Origin: Cloeon dipterum
Taxonomy: Eukaryota > Arthropoda > Insecta > Ephemeroptera > Baetidae
DNA length: 64,000 bases
NCBI RefSeq assembly: GCF_949628265.1
Contig: NC_088788.1
Location: 34,396,335 to 34,460,334 of the forward strand
Reading direction: 5' to 3'
Within the stretch, counting starts at the first letter, position 1. The number at the start of each line of letters is the position of its first letter. Below are positions 1-10,460 of this stretch, one piece after another. The notes beneath the pieces are model-generated. The model had not been told where the DNA came from. It did no database searches and saw nothing but the letters and a program-made list of their open reading frames with translations. The position numbers and the translations under genes were made by a program.

Positions 1-61
1 TCTTCTTTTGAGAGTAGAAAAGCTATAAGTTAAATTCTTGACTTATTTTCATTATTCCATT

Positions 62-190
62 CTTTTACCGCACCCCCAATCCCTCCAGCTGATCAGGGTA
101 GGTTGTGTCGATTCTATAGGTGTGCAGTTTTTGTGCTTCTGATTATTAGAACCCAAGATTTGGCGGTGGAAATACTAGCAAAAATGCAAA
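62..190 (+). repeat. Dispersed repeat family copy 1
   Basis: Shares with the copies near 13.8 kb and 29.7 kb a block that reads, in order, GGTGTGCAGTTTTTG, TTCTGATTATTAGAACCC and AAGATTTGG. It is diverged and appears truncated. No coding capacity is visible. Confidence 0.5.
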
Positions 191-1447
191 CCCCGTGTTT
201 TTTAGTTTTGGCATTCAAAATCTCGTGAACTAATATTGATCCTACCTTTTTCTACTCGCCGTTTCGTTCTAAATCTTTTGGGGCTTCAATTTTTATATTG
301 ACTTAAATAAAAAATTTAAAAAATGCAACAATTTGAGAATTATTGTTTTAGTTACAAAATTATTTACATTAGCATTAAAGACACAAAGAAAAGCTGTTCC
401 CCGTCAAAACTTCGGGTAGGCAGCGAAGAAATCACCTCGAATTTGGAGCTCAGACAAAATAAAATCCAAATTTCTTCGGGTGCCGGTTTCCTGAAGAGCT
501 AATTGAGCTAATTTCAGGGAATATATTTTTCATCTCTTGATCACCACATATTATGCAAATCAGAATGGGCGCGTTACTTTTAAAACTACCCTCAATCCTA
601 TAAAAAACCATACTCGGTTTTTAGGTATTTTTCCAGGTTGAGCAGCAGCTGCAATGTTCTCCTAAGTTTCTAAGACGATATAAAACAGAAAAATAAAACC
701 GTTCCCATTCGAAATTTCCAAAACTGAAGCAAAAAACGCTCTCTGCACAACTTAAGCAAAAAACTGTCGTAATATCGTAGAAAATTATAAAATTTTAATT
801 TTAAACGAGATTTGATGAAAACAGATGCAGTTTATGTAATGATACAAAAACAAGCGGTGATGCATTTAATTTAAGCTGGAGTCGGATTTGATTAACTTGT
901 CGTATGGATGTAAAAATGCTTGTTACAGCGAGGAGAATCGGATTTTTAGCCATTTCGTTCAGCCTGTAAGACATTCGCGTGCGTCGCCTGCTGCAGCAGA
1001 GGAAGAAATTCGAAATTGTCGGCGTTTTTTGAGCGGCACTTTTGTTTCAAGTGTGTCTGTACTTTCAACAAGTATCCATTTTGGGGAAATGAAGATGCAT
1101 TCCGCAAATTTATCTAGCTGTAAGCAGCGATCGTGTTGAAATCTCGAACCGGGACGCTCGCTTCTTCCTAGAATCCGCAATTTTATTGGTCGTAAAGTGC
1201 CCCGCAACCCCGAAATCGCAACAATCCGCATTCTCCACGGTTTCGAATTAATTAATCTGTCGACTATAACATGCATATTCACGACGCGCGCGCACCGACA
1301 GAATTCCACGCTCGAACTTCCAGCCGCGAGATGCATAAATGAGTAATTCGCAGGCGCACATAAAAAAGTCGTAAAACGATGATTAAGATGTAGAAATTAA
1401 TCCTTTTTATCGTACAAATAGTAGCGAGAGAAAGAGGAAAGGAGGCT

Positions 1448-1448
<1 letters not shown>

Positions 1449-1493
<45 letters not shown>
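1449..1493. repeat. AC dinucleotide microsatellite
   Basis: About 22 uninterrupted CA units. A second, shorter CA run follows at 1655-1680 and a CT run at 1800-1825. Confidence 0.98.
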
Positions 1494-1495
<2 letters not shown>

Positions 1496-1799
1496 GAGAA
1501 ATGCAGGTAATGAGGTGGAGAGGGGATCATGATCGGTTTAAAAGAAGCAGTTAGCGCGCGTTCGCCTCCTTTGTAACTCAACCCTATGCCTTTTTTACAC
1601 ACACACATTATATGCGCGCAACTGAATAAAGACGGAGGCTATTGAAAGCTAAATCACACACACACACACACAGACACACAGGAGAAAACATTCATCTTGC
1701 TGACAAAAGGGTTGGAAAGGCAGGCTCGAGAGCGCAAAGGAGATGATCAGCAGCTGAAGAAGGTGAAATTATTATTACACTTAATACCACACACGATGT

Positions 1800-1825
1800 G
1801 CTCTCTCTCTCTCTCTCTCTCTCTC
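1800..1825. repeat. CT dinucleotide microsatellite
   Basis: About 13 CT units immediately followed by GCGGTG. Confidence 0.95.
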
Positions 1826-3297
1826 GCGGTGTACGAGAAGGAGGACTCTGCTCACATGTTGTGTGTGTTATTATGATTGCATACGGACAGCTTTATGATC
1901 ATTTGTCATACCAGGGTGTGGTGTCATTTCCACCACACACCTTCACAATTTATAATCCGCTGCTTGCTTTTTCAGCGAACACGCCGCGCGACCTCTTTTA
2001 TTACGGCTGTGCCATACACACGCGAAATTGATTTAGGCTGGCCGCGCGCATATACATATCGCCGAGGCTGAATAAGTGGATTATTAAGTCATACTTTAAA
2101 AATAAAAATGTCCTGCGGCTCGTTGCAGGAGAGCAAGAGAGAGAAAAATAAATGAATAAGGATATGCAACGGTTTTTACAAATAAACTTGTTTTTATTTC
2201 CTCAAGAAAAACAGGAAACAAAATAATAATAATATTGAATACTTCCAATAAAGAATAATAAACTTGCAATATAATAAATATGTATTATGTACAAATATTA
2301 TGTGTCAATCGAGAATGCGAATTGCTTCAAAATCTCCCGACTTTCATTCCTGCGCTGAGAATTATTGATGGAATAATTGGCCATTCGCGAAATATACATT
2401 TACGATGGTCGTAATTGCCCTTTCCACTTAGCTGCCGTATCAATTTGAGATAGATTTATTTGAAATTTCGCCAGCGCGCGTAATTGTTCCAGCGTTCGTG
2501 TTTTTCAGCAGACTTTTGCCACCGAATGGGTTTATTGCCGCATCACGTCGTTAAAAAACGGTGATTGCCCGTTCAAAAGTGCCGGCGAAATAATTAAAAT
2601 GCCGTCGCGAATTTTTGTAAAAAGTAGAATATCCGCTTATGAAGCACACAGGCAGTATTTCATTTTACAGCCGAGAGAAATTCGGATGAAATCTTATCTC
2701 GTAGGCGGCACACATGGTACAATAAAAGAGGCGCGACGCCGGCTCTTCCATTTTCCGGCTAATTAAGTGTTTAGCGTCAATTAACACCTTGTTTAAGAAG
2801 CAAAGTGGCCGGCAATTAAGAAAATAGTAATTAAAAAAGCGCAGCACCTCCATGCCCGAAACGAGTTTGGACCTTAATAAGGTGGAATGTCAGGTATTGA
2901 GGGAAAACTTTATTAAATCATTATCGAGCCGAGTGATAAAAACGACACCGCTTCATAGGCGCCGCCGCGGCCGCAGCCGCCGCTGTTTTGGCAGCAAATT
3001 TCAATTGCAAAAATGATTGATAATAACATTTCATTGTCTGATACGCGATGTGTGTGGCACGTAAATAAGATTGCCCGCACGATATCTCGAAGGAGGAAAT
3101 TTTTGCCGTGTTGTTCTGTTCACCAAGATTGAATTATTGGCGTCGATGTTAAGCCTAATTAATTCGACGAACACTAGAAAATTGTTCTCCTTCGGCGAAC
3201 GCGGTGCACCAAAGCGAGAAGAGGCAAATTCAATAACTGAGATTAGAAGCGATAAGACAATGGAAATATGTACATATATTATGTTTTTGGTACTCAC

Positions 3298-3832
3298 TGA
3301 ATGTGGGACCGAGGAGCCCTTCGACCGCGTCCTCGTGGCGCTTGGTGGCCAGCAGCGGCGGCGCCAGCGGCCTGAACTGGTGCTGCGAGGCGCGTTCGGC
3401 GAACACGAGGTACGTGGCGTTGACATCGAGCGCGGCGACAACGCCTTGCCGGCAGGCGACGCCGGAGTTGGACGAGGTCGGCGTCTCGAACTGGAGGCGC
3501 CGCCGCCGCTTCTTGGGCTGCGGGTGCGTGAAGCCCTTGAGCGGCTTGAGGATGAGGAAGGAGGCCTCGTAGAGGCCGTGCGCGTCGACCGGCGTGCGCG
3601 ACTTGACGTAACCCTTGAAGACGACCGGCGACAGGTAGGCCTTGGCGCCGACGTCCTCGAACTGCTGCACGCGGAGCTGCTTCGGCGAGCAGCTGGCCGC
3701 CGCCGAGTCCACCGTCAACATGAGTAGCACAAGTAACAAGAACAACAACCACCAACAACTGCGGCAGCACAAACTTCTGTGCCTCGACACTGTTTCCGTC
3801 CTGGTGCGACTGTCGTCCGCAGCCTGCTTCAT
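3298..3832 (-). CDS. Secreted Vein/neuregulin-like protein, first coding exon (partial)
   Basis: The exon encodes about 178 residues and ends in a strong donor (CA|GTGAGT, exon edge 3298). I start at the ATG at 3832 because a hydrophobic run, WWLLFLLLVLLMLTV, then lies at residues 27-41. It is followed by small residues and SCSP, which fits a cleaved signal peptide. An upstream in-frame ATG lies at 3892. The mature part contains AYLSPVVFKGYVKSR, then YEASFLILKPLKG, an RRRR dibasic stretch, a free Cys (ACRQG), an N-glycosylation site (NAT) and YLVFAE. From memory of the family this pattern (secreted, 'VVF.G' beta-strand region, later Ig and EGF domains) resembles the N-terminal part of arthropod Vein, an EGF-receptor ligand. 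No Ig or EGF exon lies in the 3.3 kb that remain, so the gene continues beyond the window start. Being an exon of a secreted protein is well supported; the Vein identity is not. Confidence 0.5.
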
Positions 3833-4700
3833 CTCTGACGCTGCTGCTTCTTGTCTTATCACCGGCCGCTCAGTGCAGCCGCTCAGTGCCATCCGACGAC
3901 GACCGGCGACTCGCAGCCGACCGCTAGTCTTGGACCACCTGGCCTGAGGACGACGTTCACCGGGAGACTCGCGGCTAACAACTGCTGCTTCTGGCCAGCT
4001 GCACGAGGCGGCTTCTCCACTGCGGCCCCGGCACCGACCGTAGTCATGCTTGGAGACTAACAGCGTGGCCCACTCTGCTTCTGTCCTGCTGTCTCGGCGG
4101 GCGGAAAAAAACTCTTGCTCCTTTTCCACTCAATTTCTCTTTCTATCTTTGTCAGCCCTCGCTTCACTCTCGGTTCGTCGACTGCGCACACAGCACGCTG
4201 CGATCACGCCGGAGTTCGAGCTACTACTAATACTATACTATAAAATACACACACCACCACTCCTCTGCTCTTTCTCTAGCAGCAGCAGCAGCATCAGCAG
4301 CAGCAGCAGGCGGCCCGGCCCCTCTTTTTCACGCATAGAGGGATCGCTCCACCACTCTCGTGCACTGATTCTGCCTCTGGTTGGTGGTGGCGATGGTGGT
4401 GGTAGCACCAGCTCTCGCGACCCGCCGGCCGGCCGGCGAAGAAATAAACCATCCATAACACGCGCTATTCGCCTCGGTCTAGACGTGCTGACACGCCGAC
4501 TCGCTTTTCGTTTTAGACTCATCTCCTTTCCAATTTCGTGCAATGCGCCTGATTCCGGGTGGCGCAACGCATAAATTACACACCCTCTCAGCCTTGATTG
4601 AAATTCGCTGCTCTCGGAAACGAGACTAAAAGCTCCAAATTTTCTGCATCTCGGCTTGTCACAGAGTTTTGCAATCTTCACTCCGTTTTACAGCAAAATC
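3833..4700 (-). promoter_or_regulatory. Probable 5' leader and promoter region of the Vein-like gene
   Basis: GC-richer than its surroundings, with CpG and short AGC runs (about 4278-4310) and a GGTGG-rich stretch near 4380-4410. The minus-strand reading frame stays open from 3892 to 4129 but has low-complexity composition and no conserved look, so I read it as untranslated leader. The TATACTATAAAATA stretch near 4230-4245 is a possible core promoter only by position. Confidence 0.3.
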
Positions 4701-5539
4701 CTTTCCAACCCTTTCTTTCCAATCTGTCCAACAATTACGCCAAAACGCAGCGCAAGCTCAAGGACATTTTCGCGATACCCGATGTACTCGAAAAAATAAT
4801 TCCTAACGCTTCAACAAAGATTATGATTACCAGCCCAATTAAAATTCACAGTCAAAGATAAGAATGAGGTGTGAAAATTTCCGGCACGGACGTCCGCCGG
4901 CTTCGCTCGACGGTGGGGCGGGTTGCATACATTGCTCAGCGCGGAGAAGTGACAGCAAATTCTTCTCGCTGCGCAAAAGACAATGAGCGATCATTATGAG
5001 AGTGGATGGAAACCGTGTATCCCGTTGGAGCAGCTCTTGCCAAAAGCCAGCGTTTCCAAATGCCAACGCAAAACAAAACATTCCGAATGATATTTTGCTT
5101 TGCATTTTGGAGTATACTGTTATTATGGAGCTGTATGGGCGACAGATCTTCGGTCCCGTGCGTGCGACTCTTTTTTTAATGACATATTGTTTTGCCGGCG
5201 AAAGAGGTCGAAAATAATGGGCAGGCTGACAATGGCCGAAAATCCATGGGCGTGTTGTGGAAAATATTCAAATGTGACTCACGATAATACTTCTGACCCG
5301 AAATGCTATCGTTATATATTAGCGAGAAAATCAGCATCTGCGCCGAGCGAACAAGATGCGTGGTATTTTGGAAAAGCTTTTTGTTGCAACCTGTGATATC
5401 TGTAACACAGCTTTATCATAATTTTCAGCTTCTTAAGTCATGTGCCATTATGTTTTACTGAGAATTTTGCGAGATAACTTGCACTGGCTGGCTCATGCAA
5501 AATAATAATTAGATAATTAATTATCAACTTGCTGTGTGA
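4701..5539. other. Non-coding; nothing recognised
   Basis: Mixed composition with short open frames in several phases but no splice-supported exon, RNA gene or repeat that I could recognise. A small CpG-rich patch lies at 4880-4990. Confidence 0.5.
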
Positions 5540-5552
5540 TTCCAAATATCAC

Positions 5553-6127
5553 AAATAGAAAGTTTGTTTTCTTAAAATGTGAAGTAAATAAATTAATGGA
5601 AATAATATTTTTTGTGTACGGAAGTTGTGTGTAGCAACTACTGTTTTTCTTTTTGAATGAATGTATAGCTGTGTGTTTGTTATTTGCAATTGCATTTATT
5701 TTGTTGAATTATGTTTATGCCAAAAGACAAATAAATTTTTTTTATATATATAAAATGAGGTGTGGTTCCAAAATATCACAAACATAATGTTTATTTTCTT
5801 AAAATGAGAAGTAAATGAATGAAATGGAAATAATATTGTTTGTGTACGGAAGTTGTTGCAACTCTTCCTGGTCCCGATAAAATTGCGCAACGTTCAACAA
5901 ACACCCAAATTTTCATTGTCGAATTGATTGTTGACCTTTTCTTGCAACAAGGAAATTCGCGTTTGGCTGTTGAAAGTTGCGCAATTTTACCGGGACCAGG
6001 ACGAACTACTGTTTTTCTTTTAGAATTAATATAGCTGTGTGTTTGTTAATTGCAATTGGATGTGTGTTATTTGGTACATTTATTGTGTTCAATTATATTC
6101 ATGCCAAAAGACAAATAAATTTTTATT
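5553..6127. repeat. Direct duplication of about 200 bp; second copy interrupted by a MITE
   Basis: Copy 1 (about 5553-5738) and copy 2 (about 5765-6127) share a series of blocks in the same order: TTTTCTTAAAATG, GGAAATAATATT, TGTGTACGGAAGTTG, ACTACTGTTTTTCTTTT, TAGCTGTGTGTTTGTTA and ATGCCAAAAGACAAATAAAT. Copy 2 is longer only because a 140 bp element sits inside it at 5864-6003. Confidence 0.85.
5864..6003. mobile_element. 140 bp non-autonomous TIR element (MITE), TSD AACT
   Basis: Terminal inverted repeats begin C(T/G)TCCTGGTCCCG and run on through TAAAATTGCGCAAC and TTCAACA, with only about three mismatches over some 35 bp. AACT occurs on both sides (5860-5863 and 6004-6007), consistent with a 4 bp target duplication. 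The equivalent site in duplicate copy 1 is empty (AGCAACTACTG), which directly shows an insertion. There is no coding capacity. A DNA transposon must have supplied the transposase in trans. Confidence 0.85.
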
Positions 6128-8422
6128 ATTATCTGAATAATTGTTTTATGCTAATCTAATACAATAGAATGTTTTAAAAATTTAAAAATGAAAAGGCAGT
6201 TAGCTACCTTTAAAGCATGATTTTCATCTAGAGCAATGTACATATAATCTTTTATCATTTGGAATTTCCCTCTTGAAGGCCGTGACAAGGCAACTAAAAC
6301 TAGATTATTGGATTTTATAGGCAAGCGCGTGTAGGTCATCATGCACAACAATAGAAATCGATTTGTTGACTAAAATAGCAATTTTAACAAAATGTTATTT
6401 ACTTAGCCCTCTACATAATCAAACCGGATCTAATGTAACAGTTAAATTTAATAATATTTTTAAAATTAAAGTTTATTTATTTCTTTTATTTGAGCCAAAA
6501 AGGTGCCACTTATTAAATTAAGTCAAGCTTATTCTAAATATAAAACCTAGAGAGACTATTAATTACAGCTAAAATACAAAAAGTCATATGAAAGGAAATC
6601 CGCCATGCCGTAAAACTGATACAATACTTTTGACAGCTTTTAGAAATTCCTGGTCTTCTTCAATTAATTTGTTTTTCACATTTTCAATTATTTTTATCAC
6701 TTGATATCTATACATTTCTCTTCTGGCGAAATAAATCCTGATTTTCAATGAGAAGACAATAATTTTGCTCATGATCTAATTGATTTTTTGCATTCTAATT
6801 TAGGAGCAGATCGTCCCAAAAATTTAAACGGCAACCTGGGAAAATTTTTAGAGCTTTCTCAATTTCCAGGACACACATATTAATAATATTCTTGTTTATT
6901 CTCATCATGTCATAATACAAATACACTACAAATATAGTACACGTCAAAGTCAAAAATTATCGATGAGTGAAAGGCAACAAACCCAATGTTAAAGGTAAAG
7001 ATAGAAATTAATTTTCTAGTATTTTCCAAGTCCTTATACCTACTTAAATTGCTAGTATTCAATATAAACGCACTCTTTTCAAATAACCGAAATGAAAAAT
7101 CTGCTTTATTCTAAACGAAGCCAGTTTTCTACTTTCTGTGTGTCCTTAAAAAGTTGTTTGTTTCAAAATTAATAAGTAATTAACGGCACAAAAAGCCATT
7201 TTTATTGCAGACTGTTTTTGCAAGGCAAGGCGCGAGCACTGCCGGATAAAAACGTCTGGCCAATTTGGCGAACACTTGAACTTGACAAAAAAAATTAGCA
7301 TGAGCAAAAAGGTCATTGCTTTGCAGTGTATAACCAAAGAAAAAAATAAACACATGCCAGGCTGTGCAAGAGAGCTGTGTGATCTAAAAAGTTTGGCCTG
7401 TCAGCCATAAATTCAATAACAATAGGCGAGATTTTTAATACGCGGGCTGATTTGCTCGCGAGCAGCAGAGAGTGTAGGTGCTCTCGCGCTTTATGTGCAT
7501 AGGTGACGGTGCCGAACGAAACGAACGAAAGCCAAATGAATAATATCATCATCACTCGCGGTGTCGGCCGGCGCGCGCGACGCATTCAATCTACGCCCAT
7601 GGACACGTTGCGGCGCGGTTCATTCTGATTTGGATGGATGCTGCGCGCCGAGAGCTCCGTCATTCACATTTTAACACAATGATGCTGCGTGCGTGAGTGT
7701 GTGTGAGTGTGATGGTGGTGCCATTATGAACCAATGTTGATGACCTCGAATTGCCGTGATTAGGCCTATTATTGGAAGGTGGGTATGTAGATCTGTATTG
7801 TCCTCCGCGCGACTAGGAGCAGCCGCGACTTAAGTCCATTGAAACGCGCGTTTCATCCAATTAATTTGAAATACCGCGCCGATTAATTGGCATCGTCGTC
7901 TCGGAAATTGATACACTGCACGCAGCATAAGGCCGCAATAAACGCGATGTAAAATACTCACTCGCGCGACAATTTCAATTTCAAATGAAGGCAGAAGCTC
8001 GAGTGGAATGCTGGAATCCTCGCGCATTTACATACAAACGTGCGGGCAAGGCGGGCAAAAAACCGTTCACAAAGTATTGTGTGTGATACAAACATATACA
8101 ACTCGTGCACCACACAGTTTACCACATTGCTATTCTACAAATAGCTAGCTGGCACATGCATTCGATGATGGGTGAAACAGTAAAAAGCTAGTAGCGATAT
8201 AAATAACATTTTTCCTCACTTGATTTGTCATTTTATTTAAAATTTAAAATTTAGAAGCATTAAAGAGGATTCATACTGCAAAATCCTTCTTGACAATGCA
8301 TCAATTGAACCCTAAGGATTCGGTTCAAGCCAAAATTGACCTTGGCAGCGATGTAAATTGAATGCTTTTAAAATAGTAAGGGTTTTCCCCAGGCTTAAAT
8401 TATTATTTTATTCCTCTGCTTT
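6128..8422. other. Non-coding AT-rich sequence with a CpG-rich patch
   Basis: 6128-7150 is AT-rich with no recognisable gene. 7440-8050 is a CpG/GCGCGC-rich patch, with GGCCGGCGCGCGCGACGC near 7566-7583, and runs back into AT-rich sequence. Short open frames here look like chance. Confidence 0.4.
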
Positions 8423-8822
8423 CCTTCAAAGACCGTCTTTGACGAAGTTTCTGAGCACACCAATCGATCCTTGAGGGTCGAATTAGGTAAAGAGGATATT
8501 TATTCCGACCAAAAAGTCTAGCGCTACGTGCAACCTTTTTCCCCGTCAAAACAATATGGTTTTGCGAGAAGTGCGCATGCGTCAGAGCTGAAATGAGCAC
8601 TTGCAGAGAGACCGCCTGTACAAATGACTTCTTTGTCAGATCCAGCCAGCTCTGGCGCATGCGCAGTTCTCGCATTCATATTGTTTTGGCGGGAAAAAAG
8701 TTGTACGTGTGCTACGCACGTTAGGCTGAACTTTTTGGTCGGAAAAATATCCACTTTACCTAATTCGACCCTCAGGAATCGATTTGTGTGCTCAGAAACT
8801 TCTTCAAAGACGGTCTTTAAAT
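8423..8822. mobile_element. Foldback/MITE element of about 400 bp
   Basis: The two halves are inverted copies. TTCAAAGACCGTCTTTGA, GAAGTTTCTGAGCACAC, AATCGAT, GAGGGTCGAATTAGGTAAAG, GACCAAAAAGT, CAAAACAATATG and GCGCATGCG appear on the left and then, in reverse complement and reverse order, on the right up to about 8822. The arms are roughly 165-175 bp with some indels around a short centre. There is no transposase frame. The open frames through it (for example 8524-8991 on the minus strand) come from the arms and do not look like a real protein. Confidence 0.8.
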
Positions 8823-9949
8823 GTTTCATACACCCCATTGGACTGATCTCAACGAGAGGAATCGAAATCTGCCAAGAAAATGTGGTCAAGCGCTGGAAAT
8901 TTTGGAGAAAATTTAAACAATTTGAATATTTGCTGCAGCAAGGTCCTTTTTTGATGGTTGCAAAGTGTAAAACAAATTGCTTATCGATCAATTGCTTATT
9001 GCATCCAACAATTCAATTTAAATGATAAGTTCCCTTAATTCACTCAATAATTTCAGTGGTAATTATGGGATTAAAAATATATTTTGTTAGCATTTTTGCT
9101 AAAAAAATGCTCTTTTATTATTTCAGGAAATTCTTTCCTGAGTGTCGGTTAAATGCCTTGAATTAGAAGTTGCTTTCCCAGGAGAAATGAATATTTAATC
9201 TCATGCTGAAGAAGCAGCTCGAAGAATCGTCTAATTGAAGAGTCCTTAAGAGGGAAGGAATTTTTAGAGATCCGCGACCGAGAGAACAAAACTAATTGAA
9301 ATGGGTGCGAGCGTAGCGATAATATTTATCTGAGCGAGCTGTGGAATGCGCTGGCGATGCCAAAACGCGGCGAGCCGAGTTCATTGCGAATGCACCGCGC
9401 ACTTTGGCGGAGAAAAAGCAGTGTGTTTCAACGGACGGACACCTGCTGCCTCTCTCTCTCTCTCTCGCTCACTCTCATCGGTTCAAATCATAAAAACCGA
9501 CGCGGAGATGCTGCTGCCGCTGGCCTGTTGCATTATTTATTTATCGGTCGCACAGGTGCATTATTATTGTTACAACTCCTTTCGTCAGGTCCGTAAAACT
9601 TCCGAAAGTTGAATTTCAATCGGCGCGCACACGAAAGACAATGGCTGGCACGCACTTGCGGGTAATTATTTAGAGGCGGACGAGCACACGCCACGCACCC
9701 GTTTTTGCCTGGTCGGTGACAGAAATTCGACAGATCTGCACCTGCTGCAGCCTCGCCGCTGCTTTTTGTTGCGCACTCAGAAATCTTGACGACTCGCGAC
9801 TGCTTTATGATTGTCATCTGCAGCCGCTGCAACAAAGTAAAGATCGTTTTTCATGCCAATATATTAGAGCAGATCAAATGAGACCAAGAAGGCATGACAA
9901 AACTATCGAGCCCGTTTTGGCAGAGGCCTGAGCTGGGGATCTTGATCAA
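8823..9949. other. Non-coding; CpG-rich patch 9290-9930
   Basis: The first part is AT-rich. From about 9290 the sequence turns CpG-rich, with a TCTC run (9451-9474) and several CTGCTGC/GCAGCC clusters. It resembles the other CpG patches of the left half. No exon with both splice sites and protein character was found. Confidence 0.4.
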
Positions 9950-10460
9950 ATTTCTTACGTAAACTTGATCCCTTTTTCACAGAAAATCATGATATTTCCA
10001 CATTATTTGCGGTTTTACAGGCACTTGAATTTTGATTTTGTCCGAATCAGTTCAATTTGGTCGTAGAACAAAAATTCGGACACCGTTGAACTTGTCTTGT
10101 CAAGGGGAACAACTTTTCTGTTTACCTCAACGTGGTAGGTCAAAAGTGAAGGTTACTGAAATCTGATTTTCGATAAGAAAACTCGAATGTGAAAGGAAAC
10201 ATAATTAATTTTTTAAATTTAGATTGCCGTCTTTTAGAGCACAATATGTAAATTCTTGAATGATGTTTTAAAGTACCAAATTTGCGCTTTTTCGGGGTTT
10301 CAAAAATCCTCAGCTTCTAACTATCAGACTTTCAAAAACCGAACACCGCCCCTAGATAGCCAAACATATTTAAGGGTTGCAATAACCCTTCAACCCACTT
10401 AAAGAACCCTAAAAATCGTAAAATTTTACAATATTCCGTTGTTTACTCCTCACTACAGAA
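9950..10460 (-). repeat. Dispersed repeat family copy 2 (long form)
   Basis: 10286-10400 reads as the reverse complement of the family core: CTCAGCTTCTAACTATCAGA, then CCGAACACCGCCCCTAG and AACCCTTCAACCC. Upstream, 10085-10170 carries GTAGGTCAAAAGTGAAGG, related to the GTAGGTCAAAGGTCAAGG segment of the palindrome at 27.6 kb. This copy therefore seems to include more of the element than most. Confidence 0.55.

Larger units (their letters stand above)
1..3297. other. Non-coding sequence downstream of the Vein-like exon (probable intron)
   Basis: No exon with protein character was found on either strand. Because the exon at 3298-3832 ends in a splice donor on the minus strand, this stretch is probably part of its following intron. 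It holds a diverged copy of the dispersed repeat family (about 62-190), an AC microsatellite at 1449-1493, a second AC run near 1655-1680, a CT run at 1800-1825 and a GCC/GCG-rich patch near 2940-2990. The rest is AT-rich with scattered GCGCGC and AATTAATT tracts. Confidence 0.5.

Noticed and set aside
3071-3727. 218-codon plus-strand open frame
   Set aside because: It is the antisense shadow of the GC-rich Vein-like exon; the minus-strand reading has a signal peptide and a splice donor.
8524-8991. 155-codon minus-strand and 133-codon plus-strand frames
   Set aside because: They run through the foldback element arms and into AT-rich flanks with no domain.
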